This document shows positions 24,802 to 32,602 of a stretch of DNA of 34,649 nucleotides, piece after piece. This DNA comes from an uncultured bacterium (GTDB lineage: Bacteria; Bacteroidota; Bacteroidia; Chitinophagales; Chitinophagaceae): assembly GCA_903826405.1 (NCBI GenBank), contig CAIKEH010000048.1, forward strand, positions 1 through 34,649, written 5' to 3'. The number at the start of each line of letters is the position of its first letter. Within the stretch, counting starts at the first letter, position 1. A program made the translations under genes and the position numbers. The notes under the pieces were generated by a model. The model worked only from the letters and a program-made list of their open reading frames with translations, made no database searches and had not been told where the DNA came from.

Positions 24802-25809
24802 TTAGAGCTTAGGGGATAACCCGGCAAGAAACTCCAAAGTGTCCAAGCCATCGGCAAAATCGGTGAGTGCGGGTTGTTGTGCGCTACCGAATGGGACGCC
24901 ATTCTTTCCGACCAGGCATTGCAGGATCTGTGGGTCGATGCTTGCCAGGGCATCCTCCCGGTCCGTATAGAATCTGTAGTTCAACTGGCCGATGGGAGAG
25001 AAGGGGGAAGGATCTTCGGAAAGAACAATCTCACCATTGGTCATGTAAAACCTGTTGTTGATGATATGCAGGGCGAGAGCATAGTCGATATTGTTCTTGT
25101 ATTTGTGTAATTCCATCAGATGGCCGTATTTTTTCAGCGCTCCAAGGAGGGGAACAAAGTCGTAATCCGGGGGGACCAGGATCTGGGTCACATTGCGGCA
25201 ACCCATTCCGAAGTAAAGTTGGATATCATCGGCCAGTTTGTCGAGTTCATCTTTGGTTTCCGACCCATCAAGTATGGCCACGGAGGTCCTGTTCCTTCTG
25301 ATGATATGTGGGAAGCGGGCAAAATATTGTTCAAAATAACGGGCGGTGTTGTTGGAGCCGGTCGCGATATAGGCATCACAATCCTTCAGCATCTCATGGA
25401 AAGTGATCATTTCACCCACCTCGGGGTTCCAGGCTGTCAGTACGCCAACCAGGTAAGGTATTAGGACGTCGTCTTTGCCGGAGAGTTTGATCCGCTGGGG
25501 GTGGCCGTAAAGGAAAGCGCAGAGCATGTCGTGGAAGCCTACCATGGGGATGTTCCCTGCCATGACAATCCCAACGATCTTTGGATTATTGGGATTGTCT
25601 GGGATGGCGTAGGCAGTTGCCGTTTTCTCCAGTTTTTTTCTTTCGAGATAGCTGGAAATGATGGTCTCAGAAGCCTTGTGAATGAACTCATCTAGAAACC
25701 AGGCGTTACGATAACTGGCTTTCGCACAGGCCTCCTTCCATTCGGTGGCGCCTGAACTCATGTGCTCACCCAGTCTGACCAGCAGATCTATTCGATCGGT
25801 CAATTTCAT
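24802..25809 (-). CDS. LuxC-type acyl-CoA reductase
   Basis: This 335-residue protein resembles the LuxC fatty-acyl reductase family: VGIVMAGNIPMVGFHDMLCA near 79-98, KLSGKDD near 108-114, and the candidate catalytic cysteine C204 in YFGMGCRNVTQI. LuxC enzymes reduce acyl-CoA or acyl-protein thioesters to aldehydes with NADPH through a cysteine acyl-enzyme. It is shorter than LuxC of luminous bacteria (about 480) and no luxD or luxE is present, so it is not a bioluminescence gene. It is divergent from a dicluster ferredoxin gene, with 91 bases between starts. I recall this pairing from other Bacteroidota, but the product remains unknown. Confidence 0.85.
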   Translation of the reverse strand: MKLTDRIDLLVRLGEHMSSGATEWKEACAKASYRNAWFLDEFIHKASETIISSYLERKKLEKTATAYAIPDNPNNPKIVGIVMAGNIPMVGFHDMLCAFLYGHPQRIKLSGKDDVLIPYLVGVLTAWNPEVGEMITFHEMLKDCDAYIATGSNNTARYFEQYFARFPHIIRRNRTSVAILDGSETKDELDKLADDIQLYFGMGCRNVTQILVPPDYDFVPLLGALKKYGHLMELHKYKNNIDYALALHIINNRFYMTNGEIVLSEDPSPFSPIGQLNYRFYTDREDALASIDPQILQCLVGKNGVPFGSAQQPALTDFADGLDTLEFLAGLSPKL

Positions 25810-25859
25810 TTTTAAAATTTCGCCTGTTTATTTTACCTTTAAGGCCTGAGGCTGAGTAG

Positions 25860-25867
25860 CAAAATTA
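25860..25867 (-). promoter_or_regulatory. Candidate -7 element for the acyl-CoA reductase gene
   Basis: TAATTTTG on the minus strand fits the Bacteroidota -7 consensus TAnnTTTG exactly, 50 bases before the start codon at 25809. A -33 TTTG at the usual spacing is not clear. Confidence 0.4.
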
Positions 25868-25900
25868 AACCAAATCAACCCCTTAAAATCTGAATTCTTT

Positions 25901-26248
25901 ATGGCAATCAAGATCACTGAAGAATGCATTAACTGCGGCGCTTGCGAACCCGAATGCCCCAATAATGCGATTTATGAAGGAGGTGTCGAGTGGGCCATCG
26001 CCGATGGCACTACCGTGAAAGGCAGTTTCAATCTGCTGGATGGCAGTTCTGTTGACGCGTCCACCAAAAATGCCCCGGTCAGTAACGACACCTATTATAT
26101 TGTTCCCAACAAGTGTACGGAGTGCCAGGGCTTTCATGAGGAACCGCAATGTGCCGCCGTATGTCCCGTGGATTGCTGCGTGCCTGACGATATGTACAAA
26201 GAGACCGTGGAGGAGTTGATGTCCAAAAAATCCAGACTGCATATCTGA
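25901..26248 (+). CDS. Ferredoxin with two 4Fe-4S clusters
   Basis: This 115-residue protein has the two cluster motifs of dicluster ferredoxins: C9-x2-C12-x2-C15-x3-C19-P and C72-x2-C75-x8-C84-x3-C88-P, with two more cysteines at 92-93. An insert of about 50 residues ([18 protein letters not shown] and on) separates the motifs, and eight residues lie between the second and third ligand of the second motif, as in Allochromatium-type ferredoxins. It carries electrons at low potential in the cytoplasm. It is divergent from the acyl-CoA reductase gene, and a terminator follows 40 bases after the stop. Confidence 0.93.
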   Translation: MAIKITEECINCGACEPECPNNAIYEGGVEWAIADGTTVKGSFNLLDGSSVDASTKNAPVSNDTYYIVPNKCTECQGFHEEPQCAAVCPVDCCVPDDMYKETVEELMSKKSRLHI

Positions 26249-26287
26249 TCAGGTCCAGTCAACTGAACTTGGTATTTGATCCAAAGG

Positions 26288-26327
26288 GGTGAAGGATGAT
26301 GCGAAACGCTTGTCCTTCGCCTTTTTT
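26288..26327 (+). terminator. Rho-independent terminator of the ferredoxin gene
   Basis: GGTGAAGGA (26288-26296) pairs with TCCTTCGCC (26313-26321) with one G-T wobble, followed by six T residues. Confidence 0.85.
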
Positions 26328-26341
26328 AATTCGATGTGTAC

Positions 26342-26830
26342 ATGCGTTCAAAAGTTGGACTACTTTTTTTACTTCTCTGGTTAACTTCCTGCGAGCAATT
26401 CCGCTTCCGAAAGAAGGATGAACGACTGGAGGCCCTGAATGCGATGGAGCAGACCGATGCAGATTTTTCAGCATTCGCCGTACGTAAAGGCTACCGGGCT
26501 GCATTTCTGGAATACTTGGATGCTGGTGGGACACTCTTGCGTCCAGGTCGCCTGCCCATAATCGGAGCCGCTGCAGTGGATTTCATCAACAACATCAAAG
26601 ACTCGACCCTGCGGCTGTCCTGGGAGCCACAGGGAGGTGATATGGCGGTTTCTGGTGATCTAGGGTATACCTATGGCATCTATACTATGAATGAAGGAAA
26701 TACAGAAACCCAAGGCACCTATGTGACTATCTGGCGAAAGCAAAAGGATGGAAAATGGAAATATGTTCTGGATTCCGGCAACCCCGGCATAGCGGCGTCC
26801 AGAAAAGACACTTCCAGTGGTTATCAGTAG
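26342..26830 (+). CDS. Lipoprotein with SnoaL/NTF2-like domain
   Basis: The ATG at 26342 gives MRSKVGLLFLLLWLTSC, a lipoprotein signal with Cys at 17; an in-frame GTG six bases earlier is less likely. The 162-residue product then has an N-terminal helix pair (ALNAMEQTDADFSAFAVRKG), a long helix (YRAAFLEYLD) and four strands ending in GTYVTIWRKQKDGKWKYVLD. This is the DUF4440/SnoaL-type cone fold, often seen in periplasmic proteins of unknown ligand. No catalytic residues stand out. It lies between the ferredoxin terminator and ddl. Confidence 0.8.
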   Translation: MRSKVGLLFLLLWLTSCEQFRFRKKDERLEALNAMEQTDADFSAFAVRKGYRAAFLEYLDAGGTLLRPGRLPIIGAAAVDFINNIKDSTLRLSWEPQGGDMAVSGDLGYTYGIYTMNEGNTETQGTYVTIWRKQKDGKWKYVLDSGNPGIAASRKDTSSGYQ

Positions 26831-26910
26831 GGCGATCCCAACGCGCCGCGGATCCATATTTTTGAATTTCTTTGCATTCTTTTCATTTTCTTTGTCTAAA
26901 TACCTATTGC

Positions 26911-27906
26911 ATGAGCAAGCCGCAGATCGCTTTCGTCACCGGTGGATATTCCAGTGAGGCTGTCATCTCTTACAAAAGTGCTATTACGATTCAAAATAAT
27001 GTCGACAAGGAAAAATACGATGTATATCGTATTGACATCACGCCCCAGGGCTGGTTCTATTCCGGTCCCGATGGGGTGAAAACGGATGTGGACAAGAATG
27101 ACTTTTCTATAATTCATGAAGGCCGTAAAGTGAATTTTGATGCCGTGCTTATCGGCATTCACGGAACACCCGGGGAAGACGGTAAACTTCAAGGCTATTT
27201 CGATCTGGTCAACCTGCCCTACACTTCTTGTGATGCCACTAGTTCGGCGATAACATTCAATAAGAGATATACAGTTGCCGTTGCCGCCTTCGCGGGGATA
27301 AATGTCTCGAGATCATTGCACATCTTCAAGCACACCCCCGTGGTACCTGAGGATATTCTGAAGCAATTGAAACTTCCGTTAATGGTAAAGCCCAGCAATG
27401 GCGGATCCAGCATCGGTATGAGCAAGGTCAATAAAGAAGATGATCTTCCAGCCGCCCTGGAGAAAGCTTTCAAGGAGGATGATCAACTGCTCATCGAGGA
27501 ATTCATCACGGGCAGGGAGTTCACAATCGGTGTTTTCAAATCGAAAGATGAAGTGCTCACCTTGCCGTTCACAGAGGTTTTCACTTTTAATGATTTCTTT
27601 GACTTCGAGGCCAAGTATCAGGGTAAATCGGATGAGAAGACGCCTGCGGAATGTGACGAAGGCATGGCCAAAAAAGTCCGGGATACCGCAACAAGAGTAT
27701 ATAAGATCTTCAACTGCCGTGGAGTGGTCCGCATGGATTTTATCTACAATGCGGAACGAGACGAGCCCTTCCTGCTGGAGATCAATACGGTCCCCGGGCA
27801 AAGTGAGATGAGCGTTGTTCCCATGCAGGTGAGGGCCAGGGGATGGGACCTGAAGGATTTTTATTCCATGCTCATTGAGGATGCCCTAGGCCAGAAAAAA
27901 GGATGA
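26911..27906 (+). CDS. ddl: D-alanine--D-alanine ligase
   Basis: This 331-residue ATP-grasp enzyme joins two D-alanines for peptidoglycan. The N-terminal motif is FVTGGYSSEAVIS, and the substrate segment is GIHGTPGEDGKLQGYFDL. The ATP-grasp core holds MVKPSNGGSSIGM and LIEEFITGREFTIGVF, and the C-terminal metal site is FLLEINTVPGQSEMS. I start at the ATG at 26911, since the longer frame from 26872 begins at a TTG and adds residues unlike the family. The stand-alone PASTA gene follows after 18 bases in the same frame, which suggests a wall-synthesis operon. Confidence 0.95.
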   Translation: MSKPQIAFVTGGYSSEAVISYKSAITIQNNVDKEKYDVYRIDITPQGWFYSGPDGVKTDVDKNDFSIIHEGRKVNFDAVLIGIHGTPGEDGKLQGYFDLVNLPYTSCDATSSAITFNKRYTVAVAAFAGINVSRSLHIFKHTPVVPEDILKQLKLPLMVKPSNGGSSIGMSKVNKEDDLPAALEKAFKEDDQLLIEEFITGREFTIGVFKSKDEVLTLPFTEVFTFNDFFDFEAKYQGKSDEKTPAECDEGMAKKVRDTATRVYKIFNCRGVVRMDFIYNAERDEPFLLEINTVPGQSEMSVVPMQVRARGWDLKDFYSMLIEDALGQKKG

Positions 27907-27924
27907 TCTATTAAAAGAAAAAAA

Positions 27925-28755
27925 TTGTTCGGATCCATCACCAACAAAAGCCCCTGGATCAATTTCCTCGCAGCCATTGTACTGTCGCTGGTCTTCATCG
28001 TTCTCTATTTTCAGACACTGGATTTCTGGACCAACCATGGGGCCTATCTCCGTGTTCCTGATATGAAAGGGAGGGATTTCGCCTCGACAAAATCGGCTTT
28101 GGAGAAGGCTGGCTTCGAAGTTGTCGTCCAGGATTCCATCTATGTGGATACCCTTGCCCCGATGGTCGTCATTCGCCAGTTCCCGGACCCCGATGCCACC
28201 GTCAAGGTCAACCGTACCATATTCCTGACCATCAACAGAGCCACCCCTCCACTTATAGACATGCCCAATCTTGTCGGTATGAGTTTCCGTAATGCGGAAC
28301 TGGAACTTCGTTCAAAGGGTTTTAAGTTGGGAGATACCACATATGTGCCCGATATCGCAAAAAATGCCGTAAAGGATCAATTGGTGAATGGTGCCGCTAT
28401 TCGTCCGGGTACCAAGATCGCCATGGGGAGCGTTGTTTCACTTGTTCTTGGAGCGGGTATAGGTAATGAAGATATTTCCGTCCCCGATCTTTTCGGAATG
28501 ACTTATGAGGAGGCCAGGTACCTATTGGATTCCAGTGGGATCAACTTAGGTGTGATATTGCCTGATGTTGATGTGAAGGATACGGCAGCTGCTTTTGTTT
28601 ATTGGCAGAATCCGCCCAAGTACACGGAAGACAGGAAGTCGAACCGCATCCGATCAGGCCAGATGATGGATCTCAGACTATCGGTCATCATGCCCGTTAG
28701 GCAAAATCCGGATTCAAGCCGACTGCCCTCTCCGGAAAAGTCGGATCAGAATTGA
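27925..28755 (+). CDS. Membrane-anchored PASTA-repeat protein without a kinase domain
   Basis: This 276-residue protein has one membrane segment (about 11-30, WINFLAAIVLSLVFIVLYF) and three PASTA domains (about 41-105, 110-178 and 185-256), each opening with a VPD or MPN motif and a G-x-x-x-x-x-A helix. PASTA domains bind muropeptides or beta-lactam-like ligands and usually sit on Ser/Thr kinases or penicillin-binding proteins; here they stand alone. There is no ATG: the only credible starts are TTG at 27925 or ATT at 27910, directly after the ddl stop. The tail (about 258-276) is polar and disordered. Its position after ddl supports a role at the cell wall. Confidence 0.85.
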   Translation: MFGSITNKSPWINFLAAIVLSLVFIVLYFQTLDFWTNHGAYLRVPDMKGRDFASTKSALEKAGFEVVVQDSIYVDTLAPMVVIRQFPDPDATVKVNRTIFLTINRATPPLIDMPNLVGMSFRNAELELRSKGFKLGDTTYVPDIAKNAVKDQLVNGAAIRPGTKIAMGSVVSLVLGAGIGNEDISVPDLFGMTYEEARYLLDSSGINLGVILPDVDVKDTAAAFVYWQNPPKYTEDRKSNRIRSGQMMDLRLSVIMPVRQNPDSSRLPSPEKSDQN

Positions 28756-28777
28756 ATAAATTAAAATTCGAAATACC

Positions 28778-29086
28778 ATGCAGACCATCACGATCGAAGA
28801 AGTTCATCAAAGACTAGCCAACGGAGAAGAGTTGAACCTTGTGGATGTGCGGGAACCCAGTGAGAACGAAGCCTTTAATATCGGCGGCATTTTGCATCCC
28901 CTCGGAAGGGTCATGAACTTCGACATGGATGCATTGGATTCCCTGAAAGATGCCGAGGTCATCTTGTATTGCCGGAGCGGCAACCGCAGCGGGCAAGCGT
29001 GCATGATGATGGAGACCATGGGGTTCGCCAACGTCAAAAACCTGATCGGGGGCATGTTAGCTTGGAGGGAGAAATTCGAGCAATAA
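28778..29086 (+). CDS. Single-domain rhodanese-like sulfurtransferase
   Basis: This 102-residue protein is one rhodanese domain. The N-terminal EVHQRLANGEELNLVDVREP is the usual opening, and the active loop CRSGNRSG at about 68-75 supplies the persulfide cysteine. The closing helix ends in NLIGGMLAWREKFEQ. It probably carries sulfane sulfur in the cytoplasm as there is no signal peptide. It starts 22 bases after the PASTA gene and may be the last gene of the ddl operon. Confidence 0.92.
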   Translation: MQTITIEEVHQRLANGEELNLVDVREPSENEAFNIGGILHPLGRVMNFDMDALDSLKDAEVILYCRSGNRSGQACMMMETMGFANVKNLIGGMLAWREKFEQ

Positions 29087-29144
29087 GCAAGTAGAAGGAT
29101 GGCCTTTCATTTGCCATACTTTCAGATGTTTTATATATAAATAA

Positions 29145-29185
29145 GAACGCCCTCGACTGATCCCAAAGATCGTTCAAGGGCGTTC
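29145..29185. terminator. Bidirectional stem-loop between convergent genes
   Basis: GAACGCCCT (29145-29153) pairs perfectly with AGGGCGTTC (29177-29185), and an inner GATC/GATC pair is possible. On the minus strand it is followed by TTATTTATATAT, so it should end the lipoprotein transcript and may slow the opposite one. Confidence 0.65.
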
Positions 29186-29221
29186 GAAATGGTAAATGAG
29201 TTTCGGCTGGTCAGCCTTCTT

Positions 29222-29869
29222 TTATTTGGGGACGGCCAGATCTTTTTCCACCTGCTTCATCATCACATCCGTCAGACTTTTGCTGAAACTTTCTATGCTG
29301 GAGGGATTGTAGGCCTCAGTCTGAACGGACCATATCATATTCTCATTCCCGGCATCAAATAATTCCCCTTCCATGAAATAGGTTTTATCTGTAGTGTAAT
29401 ATCCCGGATCGTACATGGTTGGTGACCAATAATTATAGTATCCGCGGAACCCATAACCATAAGTGGGCCAGGGTTGATAGGCGGTAGTCCCAGGAACATA
29501 CCGTTGTTGACTTTTTTTGTCGACCAATGTCACCGTATAGATGAGATCGCATCCAGAAGCCCTGATCTTGTCTAGCATGACTTCTTTGGAGGGGAGATTG
29601 TCCTTGGTGAATGAAGGGCCGAAAACGTCTTGGCTGCGGACCACCTGGTAGCCCTTAGCCTGAGCCGCAATGGCCATGTTTTTCTCCAGGCTGCTTCTGA
29701 CAGTCTGGTTATTCATCAATGCAGCAATGAAGATCTTATTGTATTTTTTCTGACCCTTCTGGAACTGAGGATTAACCCAAGAGCTGGTCACTTTCTGGGA
29801 TGGCCCACAGGAAAGGATGAACATCGTTGCGGCAATCAGCAGCATGGCATAAGTGGTGATCTTTTTCAT
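29222..29869 (-). CDS. Lipoprotein, DUF4136-like
   Basis: This 215-residue protein has a lipoprotein signal (MKKITTYAMLLIAATMFILSC, Cys at 21). It has an early KVTSSWVNPQF motif, a Rossmann-like strand-helix-strand region (KIFIAALMNNQTVRSS and AAQAKGYQVV) and a Tyr/Gly/Pro-rich loop (about 130-160). The end (YFMEGELFDAGNENMIWSVQ) then resembles the closing strand of DUF4136 lipoproteins. The function is unknown in the family. It is transcribed alone, 101 bases downstream of the TonB receptor stop, and is followed by a hairpin. Confidence 0.75.
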   Translation of the reverse strand: MKKITTYAMLLIAATMFILSCGPSQKVTSSWVNPQFQKGQKKYNKIFIAALMNNQTVRSSLEKNMAIAAQAKGYQVVRSQDVFGPSFTKDNLPSKEVMLDKIRASGCDLIYTVTLVDKKSQQRYVPGTTAYQPWPTYGYGFRGYYNYWSPTMYDPGYYTTDKTYFMEGELFDAGNENMIWSVQTEAYNPSSIESFSKSLTDVMMKQVEKDLAVPK

Positions 29870-29970
29870 TTTTTGATATTTGTGGTGATTTCAATATAAA
29901 TGTAATGCAATTCCTGAACAGCATGAATAGTTCTGAATTTCACGTGGGTTGCCGGGGTCAAATTCGTTGA

Positions 29971-32337
29971 TCAAAGGTCGATATTCAGCGTCAGCATGAC
30001 ATTCCGTTCCGCTATGGGGTAATAGTTGTTCGAAGTCACCATACTCCCCCCGTAATAATAGCTGTACGTATATCCGCTCGGAGAATACTGCACATTGAAC
30101 AGGTTATTCACCTGGAGCATGAGCAGGACTTGTTTCATCAGTTTTTGAGGGATGTTATAACTCAGTCGGATATCTTCCGTGAAGTAAGCTGCCAGGCTTC
30201 TGCTTTGCTTTGATGTATTGTCCAGAAATTGTCGGCTCACGTATTTGGAGAGCAGCGATAATTCAAGATCCTGCATCGGTTTAAATAAAAGCGATGCATT
30301 GCCGATGACTGCGGGGGACAGGGCAATGTCCGTTCTGTCATATGTCAATTGCTTTTGTCCTCCATTATCGTAGTCGTCCAGGTATTCTGAGAAGTGCAGT
30401 ATCCGGTTCGCAGACAAGGACAGGTTTCCTTGCGCCTGAAGCCAAGTGGTGGCCTTCCATCTGCCGCTGAGTTCAACACCGGTGCGATGGCTGTTGGGAA
30501 TGTTCGTTCGAGTATAGGCGCCAATGTCATTTATTTTTCCGGTGAGCACCAACTGATCATGGTACCTCATGTAGAATGCGGTGATGCCCCAGGTGAGATC
30601 TGCCTTTCTTTTTTCGATGCCCATTTCGAAGTCGTGCAGGGTCTCTGGAATGGGTTGCTGATTTTTACCGGCCTCAAAATCGTCCCGGTTCGGTTCCTTT
30701 TGGGCGAGTGCATAGGAAAAATAGACCTGCCAATCATGATGACTGTAGGTGATACCTGCCTTGGGGTTGACGAAATTCCAATGGTTGGCAATTCTCAGAT
30801 CCGGATTGTCCCGGAATCCATTGATGACATAATCCACCTTGCGGTATTGAAGATCGGCGAAACTGCTCCATCCCGAGGAAAGTTGGTGCATCCATTTGCC
30901 GTACAGGTTGAAGTCGGACTTCACTGCGTCCAGTTGATAATATGGTTGACCTGCGATGCTTCCTTTTTCAGTCCAGATCACTTCGCCGTAATGGTTGCCT
31001 TCGTACTTGTCCCATCCGCCACCGAAAATGACGTCGTCTCTGATTTTCTTGTACTGCAGGGAAAAGATACCGCCATAGAAATGGTTGTCCAGCCAAAGTC
31101 TGCGCACGAGGTCAGTTTCCCCGACCGTATCACCGGCGATCACGGGGTATGGCATGGCATAGGAATGGAAATCCTGCGCAGCCTTGTATTCTTCATAATA
31201 TCCCTTACCATGTGTGTAGAAAATAGCGGTGTTGAAGGCCAGTTTTTCCGAAAACCGATGATTGAAGAAAAGTTGATAATGGGTTTGAGAATAGTTGTCG
31301 GTTTGATTCTCATAGGGAGTCCCCGGCTTTTCCATCCCTGCAGGATTATATCGTCTATTGATGAGCATCATTTCTTCCGGAACCCCGTACCAGGCTTGAT
31401 ATGTTTTTTCCTTGCCTGTGAATACATTGAAGCGAATTGAATTTTTTTCATCAAGCCAGGCGCCGGAAGCATAGAGTGATCCGAGTTTGCTGGCAGCTCT
31501 TTCAATATACCCATCGCTGCTGATGCGCGATGCACGGGCGTCGAATGTGAAGTGCTTCTTCAACAGGCCTGTCCCGGCTTTAAAGGTGTTCTTCCAGGTG
31601 TTGTATGATCCAAAACCATTATTCAGTTGGAGGTAAGGATTTTCATGGACTTCGTTGGTACTCATATTGATGGTGGCGCCGAATGCTCCGGCCCCGTTGC
31701 TGCTGGTGCCCACACCTCGTTGTACCTGTATGCTGCCGACGGAGGAAGCGAAATCCGGCAAGTCGACGAAGTAGACGCTTTGTGATTCAGCATCGTTGTA
31801 GGGGATGCCATTCAAAGTCACGTTTATCCTTGTGGCGTCGGTTCCCCGGATGCGTATGCCGGTATAGCCCACTCCATTTCCAGCGTCCGTGTTGACGACC
31901 GCCGATGGTGTCTGATTGAGCAGGAAGGGAATGTCCTGACCCTGATTCAGTTTGGCGATCTCTTGTACATGTAGGGTGGTCTGGGAGAAGGGGGCCTTGT
32001 CACCAGCTCGGACAGCCCTGATCTCGATTGGCTCCATGAGCTGGGCTGTGGGAATGAGTTCTATCAGGGCATGCTCGCCATTCAATAGAAAGCCTTGATA
32101 TTCCTGATAACCGATTGCGGTGATCTGGAAACTCAACCTGCTAAGTTTTGATTTTCCGAAACGGAATTTGCCCTTGTCGTCAGTTAGGGTGGATCCGCCA
32201 TCGCCAAAACTTACAGAAGCCTGCGGCACCACCTGTCTGGTGAACTTGTTGATGACGGACCCTTCCATGTAAGATTGGGCAAAGCCGATGGTGATCTGCA
32301 TCAGCAAGACGGCGAATAAAATGGTCTTTTTTAACAT
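29971..32337 (-). CDS. TonB-dependent receptor under TPP control, probable thiamin importer
   Basis: This 788-residue outer-membrane receptor has a signal peptide (about 1-20, ending GFAQ), a carboxypeptidase-regulatory-like domain (about 21-95), a plug (about 105-220, with GIRIRGTDATRINVTLNGIP and GVGTSSNGAGAFGATINM) and a barrel ending in NIDL. The substrate is suggested by its leader: a TPP riboswitch (32416-32496) lies upstream on the same strand. In Bacteroidota, TPP riboswitches are known to precede TonB receptors thought to take up thiamin. The segment KEKTYQAWYGVPEEM fits receptors I recall from that group. Ligand identity is inferred, not shown. No inner-membrane thiamin transporter is adjacent. 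Confidence 0.92.
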   Translation of the reverse strand: MLKKTILFAVLLMQITIGFAQSYMEGSVINKFTRQVVPQASVSFGDGGSTLTDDKGKFRFGKSKLSRLSFQITAIGYQEYQGFLLNGEHALIELIPTAQLMEPIEIRAVRAGDKAPFSQTTLHVQEIAKLNQGQDIPFLLNQTPSAVVNTDAGNGVGYTGIRIRGTDATRINVTLNGIPYNDAESQSVYFVDLPDFASSVGSIQVQRGVGTSSNGAGAFGATINMSTNEVHENPYLQLNNGFGSYNTWKNTFKAGTGLLKKHFTFDARASRISSDGYIERAASKLGSLYASGAWLDEKNSIRFNVFTGKEKTYQAWYGVPEEMMLINRRYNPAGMEKPGTPYENQTDNYSQTHYQLFFNHRFSEKLAFNTAIFYTHGKGYYEEYKAAQDFHSYAMPYPVIAGDTVGETDLVRRLWLDNHFYGGIFSLQYKKIRDDVIFGGGWDKYEGNHYGEVIWTEKGSIAGQPYYQLDAVKSDFNLYGKWMHQLSSGWSSFADLQYRKVDYVINGFRDNPDLRIANHWNFVNPKAGITYSHHDWQVYFSYALAQKEPNRDDFEAGKNQQPIPETLHDFEMGIEKRKADLTWGITAFYMRYHDQLVLTGKINDIGAYTRTNIPNSHRTGVELSGRWKATTWLQAQGNLSLSANRILHFSEYLDDYDNGGQKQLTYDRTDIALSPAVIGNASLLFKPMQDLELSLLSKYVSRQFLDNTSKQSRSLAAYFTEDIRLSYNIPQKLMKQVLLMLQVNNLFNVQYSPSGYTYSYYYGGSMVTSNNYYPIAERNVMLTLNIDL

Positions 32338-32338
32338 A

Positions 32339-32389
32339 CTGTTTTTGTTATGCGGTCCATCAAGCCGGACTGCGGATTCACAAAAACAG
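32339..32389 (-). promoter_or_regulatory. Stem that can hide the start of the TonB receptor gene
   Basis: On the minus strand CTGTTTTTGT (32389-32380) pairs perfectly with ACAAAAACAG (32348-32339), ten base pairs ending one base before the ATG at 32337. An inner stem (GCAGTCC with GGACCGC, one mismatch) lies inside. Pairing would cover the A-rich initiation region, which fits a translational off-switch for the TPP riboswitch. Confidence 0.65.
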
Positions 32390-32415
32390 GAAAGGGGAGA
32401 ATGGAAACTCTGACC

Positions 32416-32496
32416 TTCCCTGCGCAGGCATTATCCTGATCAGGTTCTACGGGTATATTCTCAGCCGTCATGTTCAAGTTGACAGCACCCCGGGAA
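32416..32496 (-). ncRNA. TPP riboswitch aptamer (thi box)
   Basis: On the minus strand the P1 stem is TTCCC (32496-32492) with GGGAA (32420-32416). The conserved core follows in the right order: GGGGTGC, GGCTGAGA (with CTGAGA at 32464-32459), ATATACCC, ACCTGATC (32445-32438), then GGATAATGCC and the closing GCGCAGGGAA. These are the pyrimidine- and pyrophosphate-binding segments of the thi box. The aptamer lies 79 bases before the receptor start codon. A separate perfect hairpin (GGAGTC/GACTCC, 32512-32526) stands just upstream of it. Confidence 0.95.
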
Positions 32497-32602
32497 CATT
32501 TACGATATTTAGGAGTCTTCGACTCCCAGGGTAAAATTAAGCAGAAAACCATCAGAACTGTAACCTTTTTCATTTGGTCCACGTTCCACATCAAACATTT
32601 GT

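Noticed and set aside
30394-31440. Long open frame of 348 codons opposite the TPP-controlled TonB receptor
   Set aside because: It is fully inside the barrel region of a clear receptor gene and shows no recognisable motif.
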